The notes: generated by a model from the letters alone, not told the origin. DNA of 64,000 bases from Campanula takesimana (GCA_026119855.1 JAOWBW010000300.1:843954-907953); one strand, 5' to 3'. Shown: positions 35,906 to 47,954, counted from the stretch's first letter. Made by a program: numbers and translations.

Positions 35906-36635
35906 GTTCTTTGCTTCATGGCTGGATCTTCTAAAGCTAGAATGAATGAATGGATTCTTGACAGTGGGTGTTCAAGACACATGACTGGAGATGAATCCTT
36001 ATTAGAAGATGTCCATGAAGAAAGAGGTCCCTCAGTAACATTTGGTGATAATAACAAAGGTCAAGTTGTTGCATATAGAAATTTCAAGAAAGACAAAGTG
36101 TGCATAGAAAGAGTCTCTCTCGTCAAAGGACTCAAGCACAACTTATTATCCATATCTCAATTTTGTGACAAAGGATTAGAATGCCATTTCACTTCAACGC
36201 AATGTCTTATCAAAAATGGTAAAACTTGAGCTATCTTACTCACGGGATATCGTAAGACAAATATTTACATTATTGATTTCCATAGTATGAACTCTAGTAC
36301 TAATCTTTGTTTTGTAGAAAAAAATGTGAGCGAAAATAGTTGGCTATGGCACAAGCGCATGAGTCACTTGAACTTCAAATGTCTATCAAAACTCAGCAGG
36401 GACAATCTTGTCAAAGGACTTCCCAAGGTTGCTGATCATCATGACAACAAATGCACTGCATGCCAACTTGGCAAACAATCAAAGCAATCTTTCTCCAGCA
36501 AAACAAATCCCTCAACTTCTAGATGTTTGCAACTGCTGCACATTGATCTCTTTGGACTAGTTACCACTGCAAGCATAAGAAGAAACAAGTATACCTTAGT
36601 TGTGGTAGATGATTTCTCAAGATACACATGGGTGG
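35891..36635 (+). pseudogene. SIRE-plus pol, protease and integrase N-terminal part
   Basis: It lies in the same frame as gag. The protease site WILDSGCSRHMTGD is near 35951. A TGA at 36227 cuts the frame just before the integrase zinc-binding region (WLWHKRMSHLNFKC near 36341; CTACQLGKQ near 36450). The catalytic core begins (LLHIDLFGLVTTAS, VVVDDFSRYTWV) and is cut after codon W-V by Copia4 at 36636; the reading resumes at 44678. Confidence 0.9.
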
Positions 36636-37989
36636 TGTTGGATATTATGCCCTAGGCCCTTGAGAAAGGCCTATGCGTTATATCATAGCTTCATTGTTAT
36701 AGAGATAACAAACCCGATTATTATATCTTTTGCATGTTTATTATAATAATCATTGTCCCTAGCACTTATGAAGGGCTAGCATGAGTTTGATGGATAATCA
36801 TATGATGATTATAGCGCATAGGATGCGGATTAAACTTGTGGGTACATGTTGGAGAACAAGTACTGGATAGACCCATTATGAGATTTATGTCATGGTCAAA
36901 TGTCATAATTAAATCTCATAATAGTTATATCATTCATCCTTATACCTGAGATTATCATAGTCTTCCACATAATGAACATTATGTTTGACGTACTCAAACG
37001 CTACCCTAACCGGGTGGTTATAAAGGCTACGATTGGCATAATCGGATTCTTGTAGGGAAGAATGATAAGTCAAGATGGGATTTGTCCCTCTCTCAAGAGA
37101 GATATCTGCTTGGCCACTCGATGAGTGAGATTGATAATAGTGTACGGCCGTACCCAAATGAATTGAAGCATTCAATGTTATTTGCTCATATCAATCTACT
37201 CGAGATCGAGAAAGCATTGGACAACATAAGTTGACGTGGACCATGTCTTATGTCCAATATGATATCGCGTGACAAAGGAATTATGATATGTTCTATAAGG
37301 ATACTTTAGGCTTTCAAAGTTATACTATTTGGGTAGTCATAATGGCTTGCTAGAGTCCGCTTATGATTTACGAGGTCTTCGAACTCGTTGCCAACATAGT
37401 ATAATCCTATTGGGTCACACACGCAGAACGAATCTTGCTTGGAACGAAAAACGAGAAAAACTGGGAAGTGGAAAAACCAGCCGTACGGATAGTTTGTCCG
37501 CTGACGAGTTTTTGTCAGATTTCTTTATGGGAAAGGAATCCTTTAACCTAATGGAATTAGGTTTCTCCCAGTATATATTCTGTGTTCTCTTCAGCCGAAA
37601 ACTAAGCCTTAGGCATTGATTTTGGAAATCAACAAGAGTTTCTTGGAGAGAGAAAAACACATAATATACTTAGGTTATTGGGGTTTGATTTTTGCTCATC
37701 ATCAAACCATAATAATCAAAGGGAGATTGAAGAATGGTTCTTCAACCATGTTTTTAAAGCCTAAGGATCTAGCAGTCAAATCAAGAAGCGTTCTTGAGTC
37801 CGTTCGATGTGTGGATACCGATAGAGGGTGTTTGCTTTAGCACCTTAAAGTCCGTGTTCATGGATTCGATCTTCAAGGGTACGTTTCTTTCATCTTGTAT
37901 TTAATTTAATCAACATGCACGGATCCGGGCTCTTGGGTGTTTGATTTATATGTTTAATTCCGCTGCGCATGATGCATCAAAACCCAACA
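36636..37989 (+). repeat. 5' LTR of Copia4
   Basis: This 1354-bp LTR has one CCGTACGG word at 37481-37488, 84 bp upstream of the TATA-like TATATATT (37572-37579). It shares the AGTCTTCCAC...GAACATTATGTTTGAC block with Copia2 and Copia3. Confidence 0.95.
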
Positions 37990-37990
37990 G

Positions 37991-38002
37991 TGGTATCAGA
38001 GC
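37991..38002 (+). other. Primer binding site of Copia4
   Basis: TGGTATCAGAGC, one base after the LTR. Confidence 0.93.
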
Positions 38003-39820
38003 CCCGTTCGTTGTTGATTATTTTAGTATATCATGTTGAAATTGTTTAATTCGATTATATGATATCTACATGATAATAAGATGAATTCGTGATTTGAGTT
38101 TTATATATGAGATATAAAGGTTTATGAGCATGACATGGGGATTATGTGATTATTATATTGATTTGATCTATATGAATAATTGCATGTTGGGATTATCAAT
38201 AAATAATAGGATTATGTGTATTGATAATTTAGATCTAATTTATATATATAATAAATTGTTTATTCATGATATTGATTAGATCTAATTAAATTCGTAATCT
38301 GTAAATTCATGTTTCTGTAATCTGATTATGTACAAACATGATATTGGATTTGGTCGAATTTCTGAAATTCTGAAAAACCTGGAAATCTGAGATCCTACCA
38401 ATGGATCCGTACGGATGGTTTGGATGATGTCAAACTGATCCGTACGGCTAGTTTGGAAATTCTCAGATTTGATTTTGTTTTCTGTTGTTCAGATTATTCT
38501 GTAAATTGTTTACAGAATTCGAATCTGGAAACTGGAAACTGGAAACTGCTTTCAGACGGCTGGTTTTCGAAACCGTGTTTCCTGAAACAGTTTTCAGCCG
38601 AAGAATTCAAAAGGAATTGCAGAAATCAGAATTCTAAAGAGTTTAAAACTGCTGTAATCTGTGAGATTAAGAGACAATGAAAGATCTTGAAACAAGGATC
38701 CAATCTATACGGGAATGTGGATGCCTTTTGGCTTAGTTTCGGCCGTGCGGTTTGTGCTTTCAATTTCAAGATGCTCTGCGGATACAGTTTCAGAATTCTG
38801 AAGAGTTCAGAGTTTATGTGACCTGTATTAAAGAGCTGTACGGATAAATATGGATGCTTCCAGAAACATCCGTACGGATGGTTTGGGCATTACTGATTCT
38901 GATCTGTTTCAGACGGCAGGTTTTGGAAACCGTGTTTCCTAAAATAGATTTTAGTTCATAAGTCCAGACAGTTACTGAGATCATAATCTTAAAGGAGTTT
39001 AAGGTTAGTGTAATCTCAAAGTTTTAGAATTTATCCCTATACAAAGTGCAAATAGTTTGCAGAGAAGGAAACTATATTTGTATTAATTCATTGCATGGAC
39101 CAATGGCAGGCTTACGCCTTGTTTCTGGGAATGCGAATGAAATATCCAATTTGTAAAATGTTTACAGATAATTTAGATTCTGTCCCCATTATGTTGCTTC
39201 ATAATTAAATCACAAGATTTTGCTTCTGTTAATTAATTGGATTAGTTAACATCAGTTATGCAAAGACTATATTATATTATGTTTGACATAATTAAATATA
39301 TGATGCATATCTCTATGTAATAAACCTTCTTAAAAACTTAAGTCTTGTGCCAATCCATGATTAAAACACTTGTGAGTACGTGGGTAGTTTTATGTGGGTT
39401 ACGCCCTAGCGTAGGTGCATTAATTCTATTCATTTATGAGCAAGATGAGGAATCACAGTTTCCTATACGTTTAAAATGGTTTGACTTAATTGGGCTATCA
39501 AAACAGTTTTGGGCCTAAGGCACAGATGAGATTAAAACACGTTTGACATAAGATGTCTAACAATCTCATAAAATATCTAAGAGTCACATATGAAGTGATT
39601 GATAAGGAGTTATCTACCTAAATAACTTTATTTTGAGCAGTCGTGCCCTAGCCGACTCAAAGTTGGGTGAAATATGGATCTTAGCCCACTTAAATTATAC
39701 TATACAATTGTTGTATTTGAAGGTGTATAATTTAGTGGGAGTATTTATGAAATACATTAAATGTCTCTAAATGATAATGGTATGAAATATATGTGTATAT
39801 TTATTTGCATATTTTGTAGA
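38003..39820 (+). other. Copia4 untranslated leader, modules preserved
   Basis: In contrast to the ruined coding region, leader modules are preserved. CCGTACGG pairs start at 38407/38440 and 38836 (CTGTACGG)/38870, 33-34 bp apart. GAAACCGTGTTTC occurs at 38569 and 38926, and GGAATGTGGATGCCTTTTGG near 38712. Hairpins are TACGC-CCTA-GCGTA at 39400-39413, the bulged hairpin at 39631-39661 and ATACAA-TTG-TTGTAT at 39702-39716. The remnant gag start is ATG 39821. Confidence 0.75.
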
Positions 39821-42800
39821 ATGTCTTAAACTATAATCATGTATAATTACTGCGATAAACCCTAATTTAAGAAGAATAAGATTAACTTCCATAACCTAGT
39901 CATGAGCTTAAGAATTGTTCTAAAGCAAGATCGGAAGTTATGGATTCTTAATAAATAATATTCCTAAGAAACCTAATGCCTTAAGGGTGGACAAAGACAT
40001 TGATTAGAAACATGTGGATGATTCTATAGATGTCAATCGTCCTAAGACTTGCCATCATGTGTTTGGAACTTTAGAAGTATCTAAAACGTATGAATGCTTA
40101 TGCGATAAGCAATCTCGTAGGAAACGTTCCTACAAGCAAGAGAGGCAAATAAAGTTTGAGATTGATTAGAGCCTAACATTCATGTGATGAATGAAAGGTA
40201 TGTTAATAAGTTCTCATGTTTTGAACATAGAGAAACATATTAATTACCTTAGTTGGCTTGGTTATCATGTTAGTTTGGAACTAACAAACGGATTTGATAT
40301 CAATTCATAAGCAACATTTGATGTTTAAAATGCTATGTCTTAATATCAAATGGAAACATTCTCAAACTCTAAAGGTTAATAAGGACAAGGATTTAAGATA
40401 AAGGCAAGACAAAAGTTGTCAAGCCTAAAAGGAAATATTTATGGCAAAACCTAAAATCCAAAGAATGTAATTTGTACCTTGGCAATAGGATTGACCGTTG
40501 GTGAAATTACAATTTGAATTAAAAGATCAAAAGCAAGGGTAGTTGGACTACCACTTCAAGTATTTATGTTAAAATTTCTACTTGTAAGGGTAAAGATTAA
40601 CCTATGTGGCAATAATGATGCAATGGTTGCAACATTAATCATAGGAACTTGCGAAGTGTCTTTACCTAATAAGTTCATATTTGTTTTGAACAAATGGTGC
40701 TATGTTCTTATTTTAAGTAGAAATATTATTTTGGTTTTTTCATTAGAAGATTATGGATATTTCTTATTTCGAATAAGAAAGTGTTCCATTAAATATGATT
40801 TGCCTTATTGTATTCCTAATCATATAATGAGACTTAATATCCTTATCTTGGAAGAACAAAATAATGAGCATAACGTAAATAATGGAAATCTGAATATAAG
40901 GATGTAATCGTTACATTCTTAAAAAACATTATTGTCTATATCAAATGATAAGAAACACATATCTAAAATTCCATGGGACGGACTTTTAAATTCATATGAT
41001 TTCGAATCATGTGATAGATATGAATCTTAGAAATTGATCAAGATATCTTTTACTAATAGTAGTAAGAGGAAGTACTCTTTTGAACTTATACATTTTGATG
41101 TATGTAGTTTATTAAAGTAACAATGCTAGAAAGGATTTCAACACATCATGGCAAAAGTATTGATGTACTATGATTAGATCAAAGTGATGAATATTTGAGC
41201 CTTGGACTTTACGAGAATTCTGCAGAAAGTCTGCAGAATAAGAAAAACTGATACTGGGAACAAGATCTGTACGGCTGAATATCAGGCGTACGCCTAATCT
41301 GAAGCCGTACGGACCCTTCTCCAGAAGTTTATAGATTGTCTTAAAACTGCAGTTTTTCGTCTCATAATAAGTCAAACTGATCTTTAATTATCCTTCTGGA
41401 TTATGTGCTGGAAACAGCTGCGATTACACTAAATTGAGATTCGTCTAAGGAGGTTCGTTATACCATATAAGATATGGAATGAAAGAAAACTTGGTTTGTC
41501 TTTCATAAAGATTTGTGATATGATACTTTTGAGAAAAGTTTTGTCTTGGACAAAATCACACTTAAATCTAATAAATGTATTTTATGGGATATCTTAATGA
41601 TATTAATTTTACACCCTTTAGAGTACAAATCGTTTGTCACTCTAAATAGCACTTTCTAGATAAATCGTTTATCTCTAAAGAACTAGTGGGAGTAAAATGT
41701 ATCTCGAAGAGTTCGAGACCCAAAAATGACATGGAACCAAAGATGGAAGTTGAACAAATATTCACAAGGAGTTGTGGAAATTCGTTCAAGTATACACAAG
41801 AAATTTGCATAACTGATAGGATACTATCTATAACAAGAAATATTGATTTCTCGTAATAGAAAGTAATAGGAAAGATATCATTGCGATTGATTGACCTATT
41901 ACCTATCAAGATGCAAAGTCCGCTCCGGATTTAGATCAATGACTTGGAGTCATAAAATCTAAAAGTGTATATTGATTAAGCAAGACAAATTGAGAAAAGT
42001 TAATTCATAATGTCGATTATGATGAGACTTCATCACCCGTAGTCATGCTTAATGTTATTAGAATTCTAATTGTCATGACTTCATATTTCGAATATGTAAT
42101 ATGACAGATGGATGTCAAAACTATATTCCTTAACAGGAACTTACATTAGGATGTGTTTGATACAACCTAAAAGTTTTGATTGATCCATAAAATTCTAATA
42201 AAATATGCAAGTTGCAGAAATTCATGAGATGGATTGAAGCAAACTATTTGGAGTGAAATTTCATTTTGATGTAGTATTCGAAGAGTTTGAATTCATCAAG
42301 GATGAGACTTGTGATTACAATAAATTTAGTGGGAGCGTAATTTTATTCATAGTCTAATATATATATATGGTTGATATATAAATCATTTTGAAAGAGTTTC
42401 TAAATGAAAGACTTGAATAAAAGCCACCTATATCATTGGAATTTAGATTTATGAACATAAGTCTAAAATGTTGTTTGGTTAAAGTCAAAGTACTAATATT
42501 GACAATATAGTGAAAGGTTCACTATGCAAGACTCTTGGAGAGGTCACTTGCAAAAGTTTAATGGCATTAATCTTTGCAAGATTTAGTCTTACTGGAAGAT
42601 TAATGAGTAAGAGTACATGATTAGGATTCCATATGCTTCGGCAATTGGATCTATCATGTAAGCCATGTTAATGTACTAAGACTGGATGTCTCATATACTT
42701 GGAGTATGATGAGATAAAACCAAACGGATCCTAGTGAAAGTCACTAGTTAAGAAACAATCTTATGTTCTCTAAAAGGAACTAAAGGATGCGTTCTTGATC

Positions 42801-43280
42801 TTTGATGGAATGAAAGATGATCTTGTAATAGTTACATAGATGCATTCTTATAAACCAACAAAGATAAATATTGCAGTATAAATACATATTTACGTCTAAT
42901 AATGGTGTTAGAAGAGTTCTAAATGGACCATTACTATTCTACAAAAGGTTGAGTATCTAGTGGCATGAGATGCAACTTGAAAAATGTTAAGATTAAGATT
43001 CTAATTAGTAAACTAGAAATCGTTTCTAGTGTCACTAATTTAATGTACCTTCATTGTGTCAATAATCGTTATTACACAAGTCAAGGGACTAATATCTTAT
43101 CTAGACATATACTCAGACATTTCTATCTTACTCGAGAAATCGTCAAAGATGGGAGATGTCAAAATATGCAAAATACCTCATGATAATAACAAGGATAATT
43201 ATCCTACGTAAGCTCGTTTGCAATTATGATGGAGATCATAACTAAGCTCAATGGGTATTGGATACACTTTGATTGGGCCT
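39821..43280 (+). pseudogene. Copia4 gag-pol remnant
   Basis: No frame longer than about 113 codons survives. Stretches still match Copia2: a gag-like start (GTAGAATGTCTTAAAC), protease-region VATLIIGTCEVSLPN near 40625, reverse-transcriptase text GATTATGATGAGACTTCATC near 42015 and CAGATGGATGTCAAAACTAT near 42105, and the end before the purine tract. A segment at about 41204-41417 has replaced the integrase catalytic region. Confidence 0.85.
41204..41417 (+). other. Non-pol segment with CCGTACGG-type words inside Copia4 integrase
   Basis: Integrase-like text stops at GATGAATATTTGAGCC and resumes at GAAACAGCTGCGATTACAC. Between them, where Copia2 encodes the PQQNG-to-WGYAL part, lies unrelated sequence with CTGTACGG (41267), AGGCGTACGCCT (41284) and CCGTACGG (41305), centres 19 bp apart. 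Confidence 0.6.
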
Positions 43281-43296
43281 AGTGCAAGTGGGAGAT

Positions 43297-44672
43297 TGTT
43301 GGATATTATACCCTAGGCCCTTGAGAAAGGCCTATGCGTTATATCATAGCTTCATTGTTATAGAGATAACAAACCCGATTATTATATCTTTTGCATGTTT
43401 ATTATAATAATCATTGTCCCTAGCACTTATGAAGGGCTAGCATGAGTTTGATGGATAATCATATGATGATTATAGCGCATAGGATGCGGATTAAACTTGT
43501 GGGTACATGTTGGAGAACAAGTACTGGATAGACCCGTTATGAGATTTATGTCATGGTCAAATGTCATAATTAAATCTCATAATAGTTATATCATTCATCC
43601 TTATACCTGAGATTATCATAGTCTTCCACATAATGAACATTATGTTTGACGTACTCAAACGCTACCCTAACCGGGTGGTTATAAAGGCTACGATTGGCAT
43701 AATCGGATTCTTGTAGGGAAGAATGATAAGTCAAGATGGGATTTGTCCCTATCTCAAGAGAGATATCTGCTTGGCCACTCGATGAGTGAGATTGATAATA
43801 GTGTACGGCCGTACCCAAATGAATTGAAGCGTTCAATGTTATTTGCTCATATCAATCTACTCGAGATCGAGAAAGCATTGGACAACATAAGTTGACGTGG
43901 ACCATGACTTATGTCCAATATGATATCGCGTGACAAAGGGATTATGATATGTTCTATAAGGTTACTTTGGGCTTTCAAAGTTATACTATTTGGGTAGTCA
44001 TAATGGCTTGCTAGAGTCCGCTTATGATTTACGAGGTCTTCGGACTCGTTGCCAACATAGTATAATCCTATTGGGTCACACACGTAGAACGGATCTTGCT
44101 TGGCACGAAAAACGAGAAAAACTGGGAAGTGGAAAAACCAGCCGTACGGATAGTTTGAACTAGCCGTACGGATAGTTTATCCGCTGACGAGTTTTTGTCA
44201 GATTTCTTTCTGGGAAAGGAATCCTTTAACCTAATGGAATTAGGTTTCTCCCAGTATATATTCTGTGTTCTCTTCAGCCGAAAACTAAGCCTTAGGCATT
44301 GATTTTGGAAATCAACAAGAGTTTCTTGGAGAGAGAAAAACACATAATATACTTAGGTTATTGGGGTTTGATTTTTGCTCATCATCAAACCATAATAATC
44401 AAAGGGAGATTGAAGAATGGTTCTTCAACCATGTTTTTAAAGCCTAAGGATTTAGCAGTCAAATCAAGAAGCGTTCTTGAGTCCGTTCGATGTGTGGATA
44501 CCGATAGAGGGTGTTTGCTTTAGCACCTTAAAGTCCGTGTTCATGGATTCGATCTTTAAGGGTACGTTTCTTTCATCTTGTATTTAATTTAATCAACATG
44601 CACGGATCCGGGCTCTTGGGTGTTTGATTTATATGTTTAATTCCGCTGCGCATGATGCATCAAAACCCAACA
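43297..44672 (+). repeat. 3' LTR of Copia4
   Basis: It is 1376 bp, exactly 22 bp longer than the 5' LTR. The extra unit carries a second CCGTACGG (44142 and 44164, 22 bp apart). The purine tract GCAAGTGGGAGAT lies at 43284-43296. TATATATT at 44255-44262. Confidence 0.95.
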
Positions 44673-44677
44673 GGTGG

Positions 44678-47200
44678 AGATGATGATTACTAAAGACGAA
44701 TGTTATGATATTCTCACCTCATTATTTAGACTGCTCCAAACCCAAAAAGAAGATGAGATCGTTAGTGTTCGATCCGACAATGGAACAGAATTCAAGAACA
44801 ACGGTGTTTCTCGATATTGCGACGATCATGGGATAGAAAGAATAGAACGTTGATAGAAGAAGGGAAGACGGTGATAGCAGAAACTAAATTGCCTAAGTAT
44901 TTCTGGGAGGAAGCTATCAACACAGCATGCTTTACTCAAAATCGTTCCCTCATCAACAAGCTCCATAACAAGACCCCTTATGAACTCTGGCGTGGTAGAA
45001 CTCCCAACATTGCTTTCTTCAAGATCTTTGGCTGCAAATGCTATATCCTCTACAACGGAAATGAACATAGAGGTAAATTAGATGCCAAAGCCGACGAAGG
45101 TATTTTTGTTGGGTATGCTAAACATTCTAAAGCTTTTCGCGTTTTTAATAGATCTACATTAGTGATAATTGAATCTGTACATGTTACATTTGATGAACAT
45201 TCTCTCCTTAAGCCACATTTGGCTCCAAATGTTTCTGATGATTCTATTGAGCTTAATGAAACAGGTGCTCCTATTTATGTTGCGCCTACTCAAAATCAGA
45301 ATCTATTAACTCAAGGAAATCCATCAACATCAGTTGCGCAAAGCTATGTCAATAGCGCACCAAGAGAACCTTCAGTTGCACCTTACCATGCGCCTGATAT
45401 GTCCTATCATGCGCCCCAATCTACTACTGCATCTGGTGTCAATCCCGCTTTCAATTCTCAACCAGTTCAACCCCCAAATTTTGATGATTTTGACGCTGGT
45501 GAAGATGTACCAATTGAAGACCTTCAAGTTACTACAACTCAACCTAACTTGCCTCCTGAAATTCGTGAAGTTAGAGATCACCCAATCACTAACATCATCG
45601 GTGATCTTCATGTTGGAGTTCGTACAAGGAGAGCTACAAACTTTGATTCTTACACTGCATTCATCTCTCAAGTTGAACCTAAGAAGGCTGATGAAGCGCT
45701 CCAAGATCCAAGTTGGGTTGTTGCAATGCAAGAAGAACTCAATCAATTTGAACGATGTAAAGTATGGACTCTTGTTCCAAGACCAAATGATGAAGGAGTG
45801 ATTGGTACGAAATGGGTGTTCAGAAACAAGATGGATGAGAATGGAACCATCACAAGAAACAAAGCAAGGCTGGTTGCGCAAGGATATAGGCAAGAAGAAG
45901 GAATTGATTACGATGAAACATTCGCGCCCGTAGCAAGACTTGAAGCTATCAGAATTTTCCTAGCTTACGCTGCTCACAAGGACTTCAAGCTACATCAAAT
46001 GGATGTTAAGAGCGCATTTCTAAATGGTGAACTCCAAGAACAAGTCTATGTAGCTCAACCACCTGGGTTTGAAGATTCTCAATTCCCAAATCATGTCTAC
46101 AAACTCCAGAAAGCTTTGTATGGGCTAAAGCAAGCACCAAGAGCATGGTATGATTATCTATCCAAGTTTCTCATTGAGAAAGGCTTCACACGCGGTAAAA
46201 TCGATACTACTCTTTTCATTGCCAAACATAATGATCATAAATTACTTGTTCAAATTTATGTTGATGATATTATTTTTGATTCTACTAATGAATTGTTGCG
46301 TAAGCGCTTTGAGAAACTAATGAAGAGCAAGTTTGAGATGAGCATGATGGGAGAACTCACTTTCTTCCTCGGGCTTCAAATCAAACAAATGGATGAAGGC
46401 ATATTTATCAACCAAGCAAAGTATACAAGGGATCTAATCAAGAAATTTGGACTAGAAATGCTAAACCATATGATACTCCAATGGCTACCGGCAACAAACT
46501 CGACAAAGACTTGAAAGGTAAGAAAGTTGATCAAACTTTATATCGAGGTATGATTGGCTCTCTCCTTTATCTTACTGCAAGTAGGCCAGATATTATGTTT
46601 AGTGTTTCTGTCTGTGCGCGTTATCAATACGATCCTAGAGAAGCGCACTTAATTGCTGTGAAACGTATTATACGATATCTCTTCGGCACTGTTAACCTTG
46701 GACTTTGGTACACCAAAGATTCAAATTTTAAACTTGTAGGTTATTCAGATGCGGATTATGCAGCGTGCACAATTGACAGGAAAAGCACAAGCGACACTTG
46801 TCATTTCCTTAGATATCGACTTGTGTCATGGGCTAGTAAGAAACAAGCTGCAGTCTCTGTCTCAACTACAGAAGCAGAATATATTGCTGCCGAAAGTTGT
46901 TGCTGCCAGATTCTATGGATGAAGCAGCAATTGGTGGACTATGACATCAAAGAGGAAAATTGTCCCATCTACTGCGACAATACATCAACCATTGCGGTTT
47001 CAGAAAATCATGTCATGCATTCAAAGACCAAACATATTGACATCAAGTATCACTTCCTCAAAGACCACGTGGAGAAAGGAAACATTCATTTGGAACACGT
47101 GGGAACCGACTATCAAATCGCGGATATTCTTACAAAAGCACTTGATGCTAAAAGGTTCATATTCTTGAGAAGTGAAATGGGTATGCTTGAACTCAGCTAA
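44678..47200 (+). pseudogene. SIRE-plus pol, integrase C-terminal part, reverse transcriptase and RNase H
   Basis: Integrase resumes as EMMITKDECYD and runs to VRSDNGTEFKNN. A deletion of roughly 50 nt near 44841 removes the residues between DHGIE and RKNRTL, including PQQNG, and shifts the frame. From 44841 a long frame carries the rest of integrase, a linker and reverse transcriptase: KWVFRNKMDENGTI near 45815, HQMDVKSAFLNGEL near 45995, catalytic QIYVDDIIF near 46250. One A lost near 46453 shifts the frame; RNase H continues to TAA 47198 with YSDADYA near 46745, STTEAEYIAA near 46865 and CDNTS near 46975. Two frame repairs would be needed, so the copy is inactive. Confidence 0.92.
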
Positions 47201-47954
47201 ATCTTGTCCATATGGTTTGTCAATACTAATAATTCTATGCTTTCTTGAAATATTCTAAGTTAGATGCCTAATGCGCACGCCTATCTCATGCGCACATGAT
47301 GATGCGCACAAGGCAAATCATTTCTGAGATTTCTAAGAATCTCTGCACATTATAAGTACTGCGCATATACTTCATGCGCATGCCACGTTCACCTCAGGTA
47401 AGTTTTCTCTTCAATAGTTACACCTAGGTCCTTGACTTGCTGAGTCAGCACATAATTTGCAAGGGTACTTGCGTAATTATTTATTTTCCCTCGTCATTTC
47501 TTTTTAAATTTTCCTGGGAAATTACTTTTCTACCCCTGCGCATGTCCCACTTTATTTAATGAAAAAGCATTGAGTGATGCGCCATTAATGCTTAGTGTGT
47601 GCTACTTATGACGAAAGTGTAAGAGTCTCTTCGTGACCATTAATGCCTGACACACGCGCGCGGATAGGACTTCTCACGCGCGCGTCATTGGTCCATGTCA
47701 CCTGCGCGTGCGTCTCTCCTGCGCGTGCGCTTCACTCGCCTGACTTTCACCAACTCGCGTCAGCGCGCCGTGACGTCATCGACCCTTTTTTGATAATTGA
47801 AACTCAAATCCGCCGTCTCTCTCCTCACTTCTCCTCTGTTCATCTTCTCGCACACACAACCGCCTCTACCCTATTTTCTCTCAAACTCTGACACTTTCTC
47901 TCTACTCTTTGCACCTTTTCTCTCTACTTTTTCGTAATTTTTCTCTATATAATC
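47201..47954 (+). promoter_or_regulatory. Spacer between pol and the 3' ORF with pyrimidine-rich tract
   Basis: No conserved coding signal is seen. TGCGCA words cluster at 47273-47385 and GCGCG-rich text at 47655-47780. From about 47810 to 47945 the plus strand is strongly C/T-rich with repeated CTCTC, ending TCTATATAATC just before ATG 47955. This looks like a plant 5' untranslated leader or Y-patch promoter region, so the 3' ORF may have its own transcript. That is inferred from composition alone. Confidence 0.45.

Larger units (their letters stand above)
36636..44672 (+). mobile_element. Decayed Copia retrotransposon with fresh LTRs (Copia4)
   Basis: LTRs at 36636-37989 and 43297-44672 are nearly identical (roughly 1 percent substitutions by eye) and are flanked by a perfect GGTGG duplication (36631-36635, 44673-44677). 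It has a Met-tRNA primer site and a purine tract. The interior aligns along its length with Copia2/3 gag-pol but is full of stops and frameshifts. The decay must predate the last insertion, so this copy was moved by enzymes from another element. Confidence 0.93.

Noticed and set aside
47643..47891. Host gene candidate with an 82-codon frame
   Set aside because: Composition is GC-word and C/T-rich untranslated type; no domain, and it overlaps the presumed leader of the 3' ORF.
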